64,000 nt of DNA, from contig NC_079137.1 of the NCBI RefSeq assembly GCF_945859705.1, positions 52,608,552 to 52,672,551 on the forward strand. Reading direction: 5' to 3'. The notes below the pieces were generated by a model, which saw nothing but the letters and a program-made list of their open reading frames with translations, searched no databases and was not told the DNA's origin. Every line of letters begins with the position of its first letter. Within the stretch, counting starts at the first letter, position 1. The position numbers and the translations under genes are program-made. The stretch comes from Episyrphus balteatus (lineage: Eukaryota > Arthropoda > Insecta > Diptera > Syrphidae). Of the stretch, positions 50,301 through 60,420 are shown piece by piece.

Positions 50301-53300
50301 AACTTAGATTTAGATGAGATTTTTTAGATATCCTGCCAAAACAAAAATGATAAAATTTATTTTTCCAGATTTTCATACAAAAAGTCCATTTTGAAAAAAG
50401 TTTTGGGCTTCTGTATTTTTCATGGAATGATTTTAGATCCATTCTGAAGAAGCACGAATCGGTCTTTTAAATTTGAAAATATCATTCTTATACACTTTTA
50501 TAAATCAATGTGAGCCATAGTGGCCTGACAGATTTTTTCACATTTAAAAGTAAATGCCATCTTTTATCAAGAACAAAATAGAGATGACGTCACATTAATT
50601 TGTTTAGTTTATGTGGGGTGTACAGTAAAATAAATTTGTTTTTGTTTAATGACTAATAAGAAGTAAATAAACAAAAATTACAACATTTAGAGTCAATTTT
50701 TCACTAGCTAGATATAATTGGGAATTAAGTGTATTGCTATTGTCTAAAACAGGGAAACATCTTTTTGATATGTAATTAAGTGTACTTGCCTTAGAACCGT
50801 TTTTAATTTTTATTTCCGGCTTTTATTTTATGCCATAATGTGCAAAGTAAAAAATATTTAAAAAAATGAATAATGTTTAGATTATATTTATCAAAGATCA
50901 TTAACCTTCGACTCAGTGTTGGCAAAAAAAAGTAATCTGATTAACGATTACTGATTACAATAATTAGTAATCAGTAATAAAATTACTTTTTTTATTACAT
51001 TTGTTTTTTTTATTAATATTGTGCGGAACCATGAAAATAGAAATATTTTTAAAAGAATTATTTAAAAAACACACAAAATTAACATAAAAGTAATTCATAA
51101 ATTAATAAAAAATTAGAACATAATATTTTAAAGGCAACGAAATTTAAAATAAAATCCAAAAATAATAATGATGGGTGTTCCGCTATAAGATAAAGGAAAT
51201 TTAAAGGGGTGATTTCTGGGTATATCCTCATAACAAAATTGCTTTACAGCAACGCTCTATCTGCAAAGTTGATACCACTTAGCGACGATTTTAGAAAAAA
51301 CAAACTTTGGTGTAACTTGACTCATGTTAATAATAGTGGTTTAGTCTTAAAATGCTAAAAATAAAACGTTTATTATGTTTTCTTTAAGAAAATATTAATT
51401 TTAAATGCAGTTAGAAGAAATATTTAATTTGTATGCAGGTTACATCCCGTTTTTTGGGATTGAATATTGATTGATATAGGTGTTGCAAAATAATGTACCG
51501 GATCTAATCCAGGTTATTTTATCGATTTAACTAAGTGCATCATATTATCAAAAAGATGGGTTTCCAGAATACTGTAGTCATACATTTAAAAACTGACTAA
51601 TGAAGGCTCGGTATTCTTTGGTAAGGAAGAAATGGACCTACTCAATGATTATTTGTATTCGATTACTGAAAGTAATGGAATGAATAATTTGGTATATAAT
51701 ACCTACATTACATATCGTCGCTTTTGCGGCAAAGTGGCACAAGTCAAAAATGGACTTTCAAGAAAACATTTTAAAGATTTTAGAAACATAGGAGTTTAGT
51801 TAAAATGCGCAACTATACGTTGTTACAACGCGAAAACTAAAAGAAGTAGAAACATGCCGATTACACAGGTTGATAGATTTTCGTTTGTGAAATCTTTGCC
51901 CTTTTCTTCAAATAGTCATTGCAAATGAAAATACAATTTTACAAAATATGATGTTTTAATAACGAAAACGACAGATCTAACTGATGAGCCCACTGTCGTA
52001 CCTGGGCGAAACGCTTTATTAATTTTTGGAGTTGAGGTCACTTGAACTTATATTGAGGTATGATGTTTTAATGCTCGTTTCACAAGTATCCGCATTCATT
52101 TGGTTCAGTCTATGCATGTTTTTTGGGGTTAATATTAATAAAATCGCTCGGTTCACATGTATGTATTTGTTTTCAAACCAAATAATAATCAAACCGTGTG
52201 AAATGAAATAACTCAAAGGCGAGAGGTGATATTTTGAGTTCAAATTTGATTTCAAGACAATAAAACCTTTCGGAAAATAAAAAGGTTCAACTTTGTTGAC
52301 ATTTATTTCTGTTTTGAATACATAGGCGAATATTTCCATTTAGGTGCAAACAATTTTGCACTTGTTTCTGTCGAAAGCCCTTTCTAAATATAAGTTGGCG
52401 CATAGTGCAATTTTTTAATTGCTTGTGGTTTTACTTTCCAGTAAGGAAAATTGATAACAATATCATTCTGTCTTGACAATCAAAATTTCTAAAATTTTGT
52501 ATGACATGATAATAGTAGTAATAAACTTATTAGGCTAATATTTTAAGTAATTACATGTAAAATGAATGAAGAATTAGATCTTTTCACATAAACATATCTA
52601 CAAAACAGAAGAAATTTATCTTTCTCGAATTTATGTTACGTGTCATAGGTAATATACTCGTAGATGAATATTGCTCCTGAGACATATCTTTTTGTATTAA
52701 AAAAAATGTTTAAAAAATCGTATGGGGAGCGTCTACAAACACTCGCAAGAATTTAAGATCAGCAAGAATCCTTAAAGATTAACTTTACGAAAACATACCT
52801 TTGGTGGTGCTGGCTGTAGTATTTGTACTTTTTCTTCCACTGGCACTGGTGCCGTAACAACTTTAGAAACAACACTTGCTACAACATTAGCAACTGCTTT
52901 AACTGCAACTTTAGTAGCTTCTATTGCTTTCACCGGTGGCTTGGTGATTTCCTTCTCAAAAACAACTTCATTCAGCTTGGAATCTTCCACTGTAGTTGTC
53001 ACTGAGAGAATACCCTTTTTTGTTTTCACTTCTAATGTTGTAGTTGTTTGTGGATTTTTAGCTGTTGGAGCTGTTGCTGGTGCGGATGCAGATGAAGCTG
53101 AACCAGAAGGTGAAGCTACCACAGGTGGATTTGATTTGGAACCCTGATCATTTGAAGTTGAGTAAAAATCAACCTAAAAAAAAAATCTTCAAATAAATAC
53201 ATACATCTTAAAATATATTAATAGTAGAGTGCCGTAATATTTATACCCCGAAATCAAGGGAAAGTCAATGAATCTTCATATAAACTTCGGAAATGTGTTT

Positions 53301-56300
53301 TTAATAGTATATGGAAAAATGTTAAAAAAAAAAATGTCCGCTCTTAATTTGTATGTATAATTACCTATTATTTTTCGGATATTTTCTTTATTTATATTAA
53401 AGTTTTATTTAAAAAAGGAGTACTGTAGACTTAGAAGATATTTAAGAGCCGTTTGCTGAATCGAATCTTAAGCATTTATGTTCTACATAAATTCTTATGT
53501 GACAGATTACGCAGAGGAAAAAGTAGAGAATAAGAGCTTATGTTCAACTTAAATTATTTAAGTTTCGTTTCAGCAAATGGCCCTAAATAACAAAACAAAA
53601 ATGTATAGTTAATAATGTGAACTAAACACACTGAAAATTTCATATTTCTATCTTATGTCAAACATCATTTTGCTTTTCTAGTGTTTTTGCCGTTTTAGTT
53701 TTTTTTTTTAAACAAGCGTTATTAGCAGGACTAATATGTGAAGATAAGAACTTAAACCTCTGTCGGCACACGGGTGCGAATTTGGAACGACAAAAATTGA
53801 AAAAATTACAATTTTCCAAAAAATGGGTGCAAAAAAGTCTCTTTATAATGGTGTAAATACATTTTTTTTAAATTGTGAAAACAATATTCGAATTCCTCGG
53901 AAAATTCTACATCATCTACATGAAAAAGTAGAAGCCAAATTCGCACCCGTGTGCCTATCACGTCACAAAAAAGAGGTGTGCCTACAGAGGGTTAAAACAT
54001 TGTAAATTTCATATTTCTATCTTTAGTCTAACCGTGACAAATCATAGCATAAAAATGTTTTATTTTCAAAAACACAATACCTTGAGCTTAAAATGTTTGC
54101 ATCAGGAGTAAATCCATCACGTTAATTTAAAGTTTATTTTACTAAGGGACAATTTTTTAATAGTCAGATAAACATCGGATAGAGCTTATTTCTAGGAATA
54201 AAAGTTTTTTTTTACATTGACATTTATTCTAACTGACGATTGAAAATTCAGGGCTAAATGACATGCAAATTAAATATTTGGTCGTAAGTATCAGCCACAT
54301 ACACTTAATAGCTCAGGTTTTGGAGTCAGTCAAAAATCACAAAAATACAGTAAAACTAATAGATTTTCAAAAATTGTTTTAAATTTAGGGATGAATGATG
54401 CATGATTTTTGAAGTAAAAACCTCTTTAGTATCGTAGTGATTTGAAACAAGATGAAACGAAAAAGCGACATGAAAAATCAATTGATTATAACTTTTTTGC
54501 TTTAATAGATAGATGGATGAAATTTATACTGTAGATAGAAAAATAAATAAACTATAATCGTTAATTTAATATTCAATATCCTGAGATAACGGTAAAAAAA
54601 ATGTTATATTTTTAAACACGTTAGATCTTTTGATCTAGAGCACATAAACATTTTATTTGACTTTGCTGATATTATTACCTTCTATTTGATATATCACATA
54701 CAACGGTAAGTGCTCTACAAGTTACACAATCTTAAATTGAAAAACTTGAAAAAATACCTCAAAAGATCTCAGTTTGAAATTTCGACATGGTTGACCTTAA
54801 AAAAATCTTACTTTTTTTTGTAGGCATCGTAGAAATATGATTGAAGCGTCATATAAAAGGTGAAATAATAAGCTTTCAGATGATATAAAATTTATAATAG
54901 GTTAAAAAAATATATTTAATGGTGTTCGAAGAGAAACAAGATTTACATATATTTTTGCTTTTTTTTATGAAAACTGATTGGGTTAAAAAAATTCTAGCTT
55001 TTTTTGTAGATGTTGTATAGACATGGTCGATATAAATATTTTGAGCTGAAACAATAAGCTTTCAGATGATATAAAATATTATTATTATTTTAGGTTGTCA
55101 CATAAAAAAACATAGATTTAAATGTGTGAGAATAAAAAAAAGCAGATTTTTTCGATTTTTTCTTTTTTTTTTTTTTTGTTGCAAGAAAAATGATTTTTTA
55201 AGGTTTTACTTCTACCACGTGTAAATTGCACACATGATTTTTTAAATATTTACTCAAAAACTGTTATTTATAAGTAAGGATAGAATGTACGCTAAAAATA
55301 TGCTCTTAAAAATAGAAATTATGTACTTAAAATATCCATTTAAAAAACCACATAATTTTAGAAAATATTCCTTTAAAATTATATATACATTTTCCGTTAC
55401 TCTTATGAAAATTTATATACGAAACCGTTTCGGAGTTCAAAAATTTAACTTTTTCGAAATCTCCTGATTCGTAAACATAATTCCTTGCAATGCTTCCAAT
55501 GTGTTCCAAAAAAAAAATATGCATTGGCATGGAATCCGATCATTTTTTATAATATTTAAAATGTCGTTTCAAACAGAAAGATATCTTAAATAGAAAAGTT
55601 TTCGGAAGCAAAATTATAATAACATAAAAAACACATTTCCCAAAAGTTCGGGTAGCGGGGAAGTGACACAAAGCATTCTCACAAAGTTTGAGCAAAATCT
55701 AAAATGAGACAGCAATCCCGATTGGACGTTATCATATGGAATGACTCAGCAGTAAGCTTGTGTCATTCGCGAACGAAGTAGTTCAATGAACTACATAGTT
55801 CATTTGGGTGAACTAGTGAATTAAGTTCACTTACTTAGATCAGTTTAGATTTTTTTCAACAAAATAAACATCAACCTAGAGCAGTCGTAATATGACATGA
55901 CAGACAAACCAACTTGCGCTCACCTAACACCATCATTTTTTTTTTTACATATGTATATATTTTTTGGGTGAAAGGATGTATAGGAATTATCAAATTTTGT
56001 CACCGACAGCACCCTTTAGGGGTTCAGAAACCAAAGTGCATTATGAAATCGGTTCTTCTGCTCTACCTTAAGATTTAGATGTAAAAGTACACAAAGTCCC
56101 TTGTGCCAGTTTCAGCGTTTCTTCTTCAAGCACCACTACTCTAATTTCGGAGCAAGCACAAAAAACAAGTGGGTAGTATCTTGGATTACAATTATACCGA
56201 CTAAATGAAAGCAAAACGACTTTCTCCTATACTTCCAGCAAGAATCAGAAAGTTCGTCAAGTATATGAACGAAATTAAGAATTTTTATAGGAAATTAAAT

Positions 56301-59300
56301 TTTAATCTATTATTTTTAACTTCTTTAATCTTAATATAAAAAAAGAGTTCGTTTAGTGTGTGTGGCCGATAAACTAGCGTTTGGCTGGTATTTTTTGTTT
56401 TTTTTTTTTTTTTTGTTTGAAAGGTATTAATATGTATGTAAAATAATACCTTTTCTCGCATCTTTACAAAGCTGTCAATTTGTACGAGTAAAGAAACACT
56501 CTCGCTTTTTAATAATTTTAATTAAGCTTAAGTAAACAAATTTATTAATGTCGTTTTCGATTGGCTCTCCGAAAGCGTCCGGAATCATTCAGAAGACTTC
56601 TGAAACCGTTTTACTGGCATGAAAATGACAGCCAGAACGCTTCTCAGAAGAGAAATTCTCTTCTTGATTTCAAATCAGAATCAAATCAAGAAGCACTAAT
56701 ACATGAATACTCACATGTCAAAGATACACTCAATCATTGTTTTTTATTATTTTTCATTCAAATTTTTTTCGTTTTCTGAAATTAATTTGTTTATTTATTT
56801 TCAAACAAATAAATTAAGCTTTTAAAATATTTTGCAAAACGAATTCCCGATTAATTTGTTGAATATTAGGTACTATTTTCTTCACATATTAATTATTTTT
56901 CAAGTCTTATGCCATATTTGACATTTTAAATTTCACAGAAAAACAAACACAAACACAAAAAAAATAGAATTGAGTGGAAGCAATTCAAACTGTGTTATTG
57001 GATTTCAGTATGAGTGAATCCTTGAGTGATTCCAATCGAAAACGACATAAGACAAGCTTTCAAAATAATGACAAAAGCCTAATTTTGAGTGAAACAAATA
57101 ATTATTCATCTTGTGACATTAAATGCACATATGGACTGCACAAATAAAATGTACAATCAATCTCTGATCTTCATTGAGGACACGTTTTTGATTATTGCGA
57201 ATAAAGTATTGGCACTGTAAGGATTGGTTGCTCAAAATCGTGGAGACCAAGATGTTCTTGATCAGAAATACTACGCGAAAGGCAATACAATTACGTTGAA
57301 TAAATTGAGAATATTTGTGCAAATCAATGTGCCGAATTTAAACGATCAACAAAAGTATGTGTATGACACCATTATGCAAGGTGTCATCAATCAGAGTGGT
57401 GGTTTGTATTTCTTAGGGCTCTGTTAAAGCTTTCTGTAAATTCCATCAGTAAAAATTTTGTTTAGCTATTTTGAATAGGTACTTTAAACTTTTATTTTGA
57501 GCAAAATATTGATGAAATAAGTTGGGAGCTTATTTTAACTATTTTTTTTTTTTCAAAAAGAAGCAATGCATTTTTTGTAAATTTTTTTTTCACAAATCCA
57601 TTTTATAAATTTTACTGTTCAGTAAAATGAAATTTCATCAAATGAATTTGTGACCAAAATATAACACCAAATGTATTGCTTCTTTTTCAAAAAGTTAGTG
57701 AAAATGTGTTTTTAATCTTTAATCTTAAAGTATTCAAAATAAAAAAACAGAATTTTTACTTATGGATTTTACTGATAGCTATAACCCTCTGTAGACACAC
57801 CTATTTTTTGCGAATTTGGTTTATACTTTTTCATGTCGCTAGAACTTTTTTCGGTCTCACTATTTTATAGAGAATCATATATAAAATTGATGAAGAATTT
57901 TCCCAGGAATTCGAATATTGTATTCACAATTCCAATAAAATATATTTTCTCCCTTATAAAGACACTTTTTTTGACCACTTTTTATTTTTCTCCTGCCAAA
58001 TTCGCACCCGTGTGCCGACAGAGGGATAATTGAACCCTTAGATGCACCCGACGGTGGTACGGTGTACGGTACGGTACCATGATTCTTTTCGCAGCGCTGC
58101 GCTGGCGCAGGTGACTTTCGAAAAACTTTGCCGCTTATACCAAGTTACACTGCTGCAGACGAATTAAATGCCTGTTTAAAATCTTCGATTTTGTTGACCA
58201 CAAATGTTCGTGTGCAGTTACAAAACGATTATGTATCTGCAGCAGAATTTTCTAAGCAGTTATTGGACATTGGTAATTGAATAATGCAAATTGATTCTGA
58301 AGGCCGAATTACACCTCAAAAGAATTTTTATTGTAATGTAAATTCAGAAATGAATTGATTCAAAGTGTATTTCCAAGTACAAAGATAAATTACAAAAATC
58401 ACGCTTGGCTGAGTACAAATAAAAATATTTCTAAAATTAATGCATCAATTTTGAACGAGATAAATGCACAATATTTTGCCTACAAATCGGTTAACACAAT
58501 CACAAATGAAAGCGATGTAGTAAATTAATCAACGGAGTTTTTTAATTCGTTGGATATAACAGGTTAAATTTTTCTTAAAAGTGCACTCAGCGAAGCGGAT
58601 GGGGGGATTTGGATACAGTTTGAACAAAGTAATTTTGTTTTTTTAATTCTTACTTTTTAACAAAAACGGAGTGACTAAGGGCCTAAGGGCCATTTTTTTC
58701 ACTCGGAGTTGAACATTACTTGAGAATTTTAGTTCAAAACTAGTTCAATAGCGTGATTTGAACTAAATTGATCGGTCACTCAGATGAACTCTACTCACTG
58801 GTACTAATTTTTCAGTAAATTGTGGTTGAAAATTAATGTGATCGAGAGCGGTCAGTTTTTTTTTTTTGACTTCATTTGAACTTTTTGTAATGCAGTTCAA
58901 CATTCGTTATACAGATTCATTGACTTTTCCTAGATACCTAGATTTTACAAATTTTATGTTTTGCGGCACTCTACTATAAATCTGTGAAATCATTGAAATG
59001 ACTCATCATTCTAAAATATCGACAGATGATAAGTGATTAATGTGATTGCTTACATTTGAATTTTGTATTCCCATTGGATAGGATTTAAGTATCACCGACA
59101 ATCGAGCATCGCAGTTGTTTTTAAGTGGATGACGACCTGAGAGAAGGATTGATGAGTAGAGTCTGTGGGTTTGTTTTGAAACCTTTAAAAAATATACAAA
59201 CAAAGTTATTAGATAAAAATGAATACAAATAAGTATAAAACTTACATTTTGATTATTGTCTTTGTTCAGTATCTTTGGGACTTGATACCGGATACGAAGA

Positions 59301-59332
59301 ATTCGACTAACTTCGAGACTTCTTTGCAACAT
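45105..59332 (-). CDS. ZnT49B: SLC30A9-type mitochondrial zinc transporter (ZnT9 / ZnT49B), complete, 12 coding exons
   Basis: Coding exons in transcript order: 59332-59246, 59182-59054, 53173-52799, 49726-49459, 49390-49264, 49198-49060, 48999-48732, 48662-48452, 48390-48273, 47395-47321, 45341-45228, 45149-45105. Every junction has AG/GT borders, phases match throughout, and the total is 1956 nt (651 residues plus TAA). The start is the first ATG after an in-frame TGA upstream. The family (cation diffusion facilitator, SLC30A9 branch) moves zinc across the inner mitochondrial membrane. Diagnostic segments are NFITPARAMTDFLLKPSDLE, the DVEAKAIEVWGS block, HPYGYTNMKYVSSLISGVG, RAIHDVKGIDMG, and the C-terminal FPELRHCDLEIL. 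The TM2 site HSLAD (H355, D359) keeps the HxxxD pattern. The TM5 site is TED (E479, D480), as in SLC30A9 rather than typical ZnTs. The reading frame is intact. Introns of 5.9, 3.1 and 2.0 kb carry transposons. The name follows the Drosophila orthologue; orthology is inferred from sequence and from adjacency to Iswi. Confidence 0.93.
45652..46295. mobile_element. TAA-type MITE, interrupted by an inverted copy of itself
   Basis: Ends are TGTCGTTTTCGATTGG and its inverse. Left and right thirds (45652-45801 and 46123-46295) together make one 320-bp element. The middle is a second complete copy in the opposite orientation. Lies in the ZnT9 intron between exons 10 and 11. Outer flanks are TAA left and TTA right. 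Confidence 0.85.
45802..46122. mobile_element. Inverted, complete copy of the same MITE (321 bp) nested inside
   Basis: Same TGTCGTTTTCGATTGG ends. TAA flanks both sides (45799-45801 and 46123-46125). Deleting it with one TAA rebuilds CACTAATATTG, which is exactly what the nested copy itself carries at the corresponding place. Confidence 0.9.
46479..47144 (-). mobile_element. mariner-type element with degenerate transposase 3' part
   Basis: TIRs are CAGGCTGTCTAAAAATATTC and, inverted at the right, CAGGCTGTCTGAAAAGTTTT. On the minus strand the mariner signature is readable as LHDNA-like ATGACAATGCAAG (frame broken), then HSPKSPDLSPNDFFLFPKIK and DKVRGQRFASPQ. The second and third catalytic aspartates are therefore still visible, while the N-terminal half is missing or shuffled. 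Stops and frameshifts show it is dead. It sits in the ZnT9 intron between exons 10 and 11. Confidence 0.85.
47396..48272 (-). other. ZnT9 intron 9, no further features
   Basis: AT-rich intronic sequence without recognised elements; the short frames are chance. Confidence 0.7.
48273..49726 (-). CDS. ZnT49B: ZnT9 exons 4-9: conserved N-domain and cation-efflux membrane core
   Basis: Exon 4 (49726-49459) carries the conserved soluble block (residues 198-286). Exon 5 (49390-49264) leads into TM1. Exon 6 (49198-49060) holds TM2 with the metal-site HSLAD. Exon 7 (48999-48732) holds the loop HPYGYTNMKYVSS plus TM3-TM4. Exon 8 (48662-48452) holds TM5 with LTEDAAAVSS, and TM6. Exon 9 (48390-48273) starts the C-terminal domain with RAIHDVKG. 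Four introns here are only about 60-75 bp, and that between exons 4 and 5 is 68 bp. Two introns contain no stop in frame, so open reading frames appear to run through them (for example across 49000-49059). The GT/AG ends and loss of family similarity show they are introns. Confidence 0.94.
49727..51940 (-). other. ZnT9 intron 3, first part
   Basis: AT-rich intron. The only structure seen is a hairpin at 50178-50242: AATCACAAGATCCG pairs with CGGATCTTGTGATT across about 44 nt. Confidence 0.65.
51961..52058 (+). mobile_element. 98-bp insertion beginning with a hammerhead-like motif, 14-bp target duplication
   Basis: TATGATGTTTTAAT is perfectly repeated at 51947-51960 and 52059-52072. The 98 bp between carry, from the very start, CTGATGAG (51981-51988), a perfect stem II (GCCCA with TGGGC), and CGAAACGC (52007-52014). 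A target duplication of this length fits target-primed retrotransposition rather than a DNA transposon. It lies antisense to ZnT9, in its intron 3. Confidence 0.65.
52799..53173 (-). CDS. ZnT49B: ZnT9 exon 3: low-complexity Ala/Val/Thr/Pro/Lys linker
   Basis: This 375-nt exon (residues 73-197) follows a T-rich acceptor and ends at an AAG|GTATGT donor, in phase on both sides. It begins VDFYSTSNDQGSKS and then becomes a low-complexity run rich in alanine, valine, threonine, proline and lysine, with no membrane segment. The part before the conserved block is shorter in the vertebrate protein, so much of this linker looks like lineage-specific expansion. It probably forms a disordered matrix-side segment between the presequence and the conserved domain; that is inference. 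Confidence 0.85.
53446..53583. mobile_element. Short TAA-flanked MITE, 138 bp
   Basis: GAGCCGTTTGCTGAA and inverted TTCAGCAAATGGCCC form the ends. TAA flanks both (53443-53445 and 53584-53586). In ZnT9 intron 2; PIF/Harbinger-like by duplication and GGGCC-type end. Confidence 0.8.
53756..53991. mobile_element. piggyBac-like MITE, copy 1
   Basis: Ends are (A)CCTCTGTCGGCACAC and, inverted, CCCTCTGTAGGCACACC. TTAA flanks both sides (53752-53755 and 53992-53995). CCC ends with a TTAA duplication fit piggyBac. Both ends carry a second conserved block (CGGGTGCGAATTTGG and CCAAATTCGCACCCG). The 60-codon frame inside is not a transposase. Confidence 0.8.
54510..55200. repeat. Dispersed repeat family R2, copy 2 (uninterrupted, in ZnT9 intron 2)
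   Basis: Matches 13820-14452 and then, without a break, 15803-15905 (TTTTAGGTTGTCACATAAAA). It therefore shows the state of the site before insertion of the 14.45-kb fold-back element. Function unknown; no coding frame. Confidence 0.65.
55265..55545. repeat. Dispersed repeat family R1, copy 2 (in ZnT9 intron 2)
   Basis: Colinear with 7550-8170: AATATGCTCTTAAAAA, then TATACGAAACCGTTTCGGAG, then CTCCTGATTCGT, and a block ending GCATGGAATCCGATC. It is shorter than copy 1 because about 250 bp of AAATATGC-rich sequence is missing. Confidence 0.55.
55750..55860. repeat. GTTCA/TGAAC-rich segment
   Basis: CATTCGCGAACG, GTTCAATGAACTA and AGTTCA/TGAACT words recur. A similar set occurs at 58695-58800. 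Probably degenerate hAT-like MITE sequence; no ends assigned. Confidence 0.3.
56549..57047. mobile_element. TAA-type MITE, third copy (499 bp)
   Basis: TGTCGTTTTCGATTGG ends, same family as 45652-46295. TAA flanks both sides (56546-56548 and 57048-57050). Longer than the 320-bp copies because of a different central segment. In ZnT9 intron 2. Confidence 0.88.
57428..57780. mobile_element. Imperfect TIR segment inserted in the Helitron remnant
   Basis: CTGTAAATTCCATCAGTAAA at the left resembles the inverted right end (CTATCAGTAAAATCCATAAG). Inner inverted words AAAAAGAAGCAATGCATTT and ATGTATTGCTTCTTTTTC face each other. No clean duplication was identified. Confidence 0.45.
57785..58025. mobile_element. 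piggyBac-like MITE, copy 2, opposite orientation
   Basis: CCCTCTGTAGACACACC left; CCAAATTCGCACCCGTGTGC then CGACAGAGGG right. Flanked by ATAA (57781-57784 and 58026-58029), a one-base variant of TTAA. It interrupts the Helitron helicase remnant. Confidence 0.82.
58540..59050 (-). other. ZnT9 intron 2, end nearest exon 2
   Basis: GTTCAA-rich degenerate repeat sequence (58695-58800) and AT-rich DNA; nothing else recognised. Confidence 0.5.
59054..59332 (-). CDS. ZnT49B: ZnT9 exons 1-2: mitochondrial presequence region
   Basis: Exon 1 (59332-59246) encodes residues 1-29, starting MLQRSLEVSRILRIRYQVPK. It is arginine/lysine-rich with almost no acidic residues, as expected for a mitochondrial targeting presequence. 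Its donor is GTAAGT. Intron 1 is only 63 bp. Exon 2 (59182-59054) encodes residues 30-72 and ends at a GTAAGC donor. The -3 position before the ATG is A, a normal insect start context. Intron 2, 5.9 kb, is the largest of the gene and holds most of its transposons. Both exons are poorly conserved and were identified mainly by phase, splice sites and position. The exon 2/3 join yields the YSTS motif seen near the same place in SLC30A9. Confidence 0.82.
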
Positions 59333-59440
59333 CTTTGACTTTTGATTTCGATTTGGTAATCAAAATTGTGAAAAGCAATATTACGAAGCAATCTCTTTAT
59401 CGGTAGGTGTCAATCGGTCGGCAAAAAAGATGTGTCGATA
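59333..59440 (-). promoter_or_regulatory. 5' leader / presumed promoter side of ZnT9
   Basis: An in-frame TGA lies 27-30 nt upstream of the ATG and fixes the start. Further out (about 59410-59420) is TGTCGATA, similar to the insect DRE core TATCGATA found at housekeeping promoters. No TATA box is seen. The call is positional; the transcription start is not visible. Confidence 0.3.
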
Positions 59441-60124
59441 TTTTTATATTTTTCTTAGATCTTTTTTTTATTAAAAAATTAAATTAAGTCTCTTTTTTTC
59501 TTAATGACATTTTCTAGTGGATGGATAGTTTTTTCTGTTTTTAAGACATTTTTTATATTTTCTAAAATTAGTTATCTTTTCAAAATTAATAATTTTATCT
59601 TCTTCGTAAGAACGTAGAATGGAATATTTTTTTTGTTGTTTACTTGGATGTCTTGTGTCGTCGGTCGTGATGTTAGGTAAAAGTTGTGTTAACTTTGCCA
59701 AAAAATAAAAAAAAAAAAGTTCCGAGTTTACACAATCAATACTTGGAGGCACTGAAAATTAAAAATTTCAATTTTATTATAATTTAAATCTATTTGTATT
59801 TTCTATAATAGATTTAAAAAGAAATAAAAGATAATTTTTATAACATTATTTTCTACCTAAAAGAATATTTTATTTTTTTTTTTTTTACAAGAAGTAATTT
59901 TGACAATTCACAGCTGATCTCATAGATAAATTTACAACAAACATGAAAGACAAGAAAAATTCCAATGGGTATTCCAGTCATGCAGTGCAATGTAGAGGGA
60001 AATTTTTTTAAGAGGAATTTTAGTTTGCTTAGGTCATGGTTAGACTAGCAGGAAATTGTTGGATTATGGACGTGCGTGAATTTCGGGTTAAATATTTAGC
60101 CGATGATAAATTTTGTCACTTATA

Positions 60125-60309
60125 CTATGTTTCCACCTACGCTTAATCCGAGATTTAGCTAAGTAGATTTGGCTTAAATCTCGAGATTTATTCTAAATCT
60201 CGTTTTGAGGGTAGTTGAAAATCTTGGTTTTAGGGTAGGTGAACCCATATCAACCATTATTCTAAATCTACTTAGCTAAATCTCGGATTTAGGTCAGGTG
60301 GAAACGTAG
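60125..60309. mobile_element. MITE with CTATGTTTCCACCT ends, 185 bp
   Basis: CTATGTTTCCACCTACGC and AATCCGAGATTTAGCTAAGT recur inverted at the right. TA flanks both ends (60123-60124 and 60310-60311). In the ZnT9-Iswi intergenic region. Confidence 0.8.
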
Positions 60310-60420
60310 TATTATTGAAATTAAAAAAATAATTTTCAGCTGTCAAAAATTTAGTTTGCACTTCAGCTGAGTGAATTGATATAAATTTCTGACCTGGCTA
60401 ATTATGTTTTATCTAACTTA

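Larger units (their letters stand above)
57131..58530 (+). pseudogene. Helitron (PIF1-like) helicase remnant, split by insertions
   Basis: The first part (57131-57420) reads YNQSLIFIEDTFLIIANKVL, a stop, then LNDQQKYVYDTIMQGVINQS and GGLYFL, the lead-in to the Walker A motif of Helitron helicases. The second part (58107-58280) reads GDFRKTLPLIP, TAADELNACLKSS, LLTTNVRVQLQND, FSKQLLDIGN and a stop. Further degenerate matches run to about 58530 (NFYCNVNSEM). Walker A itself is lost. About 680 bp between the parts consist of two inserted elements. Antisense to ZnT9, within its intron 2. Confidence 0.82.
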
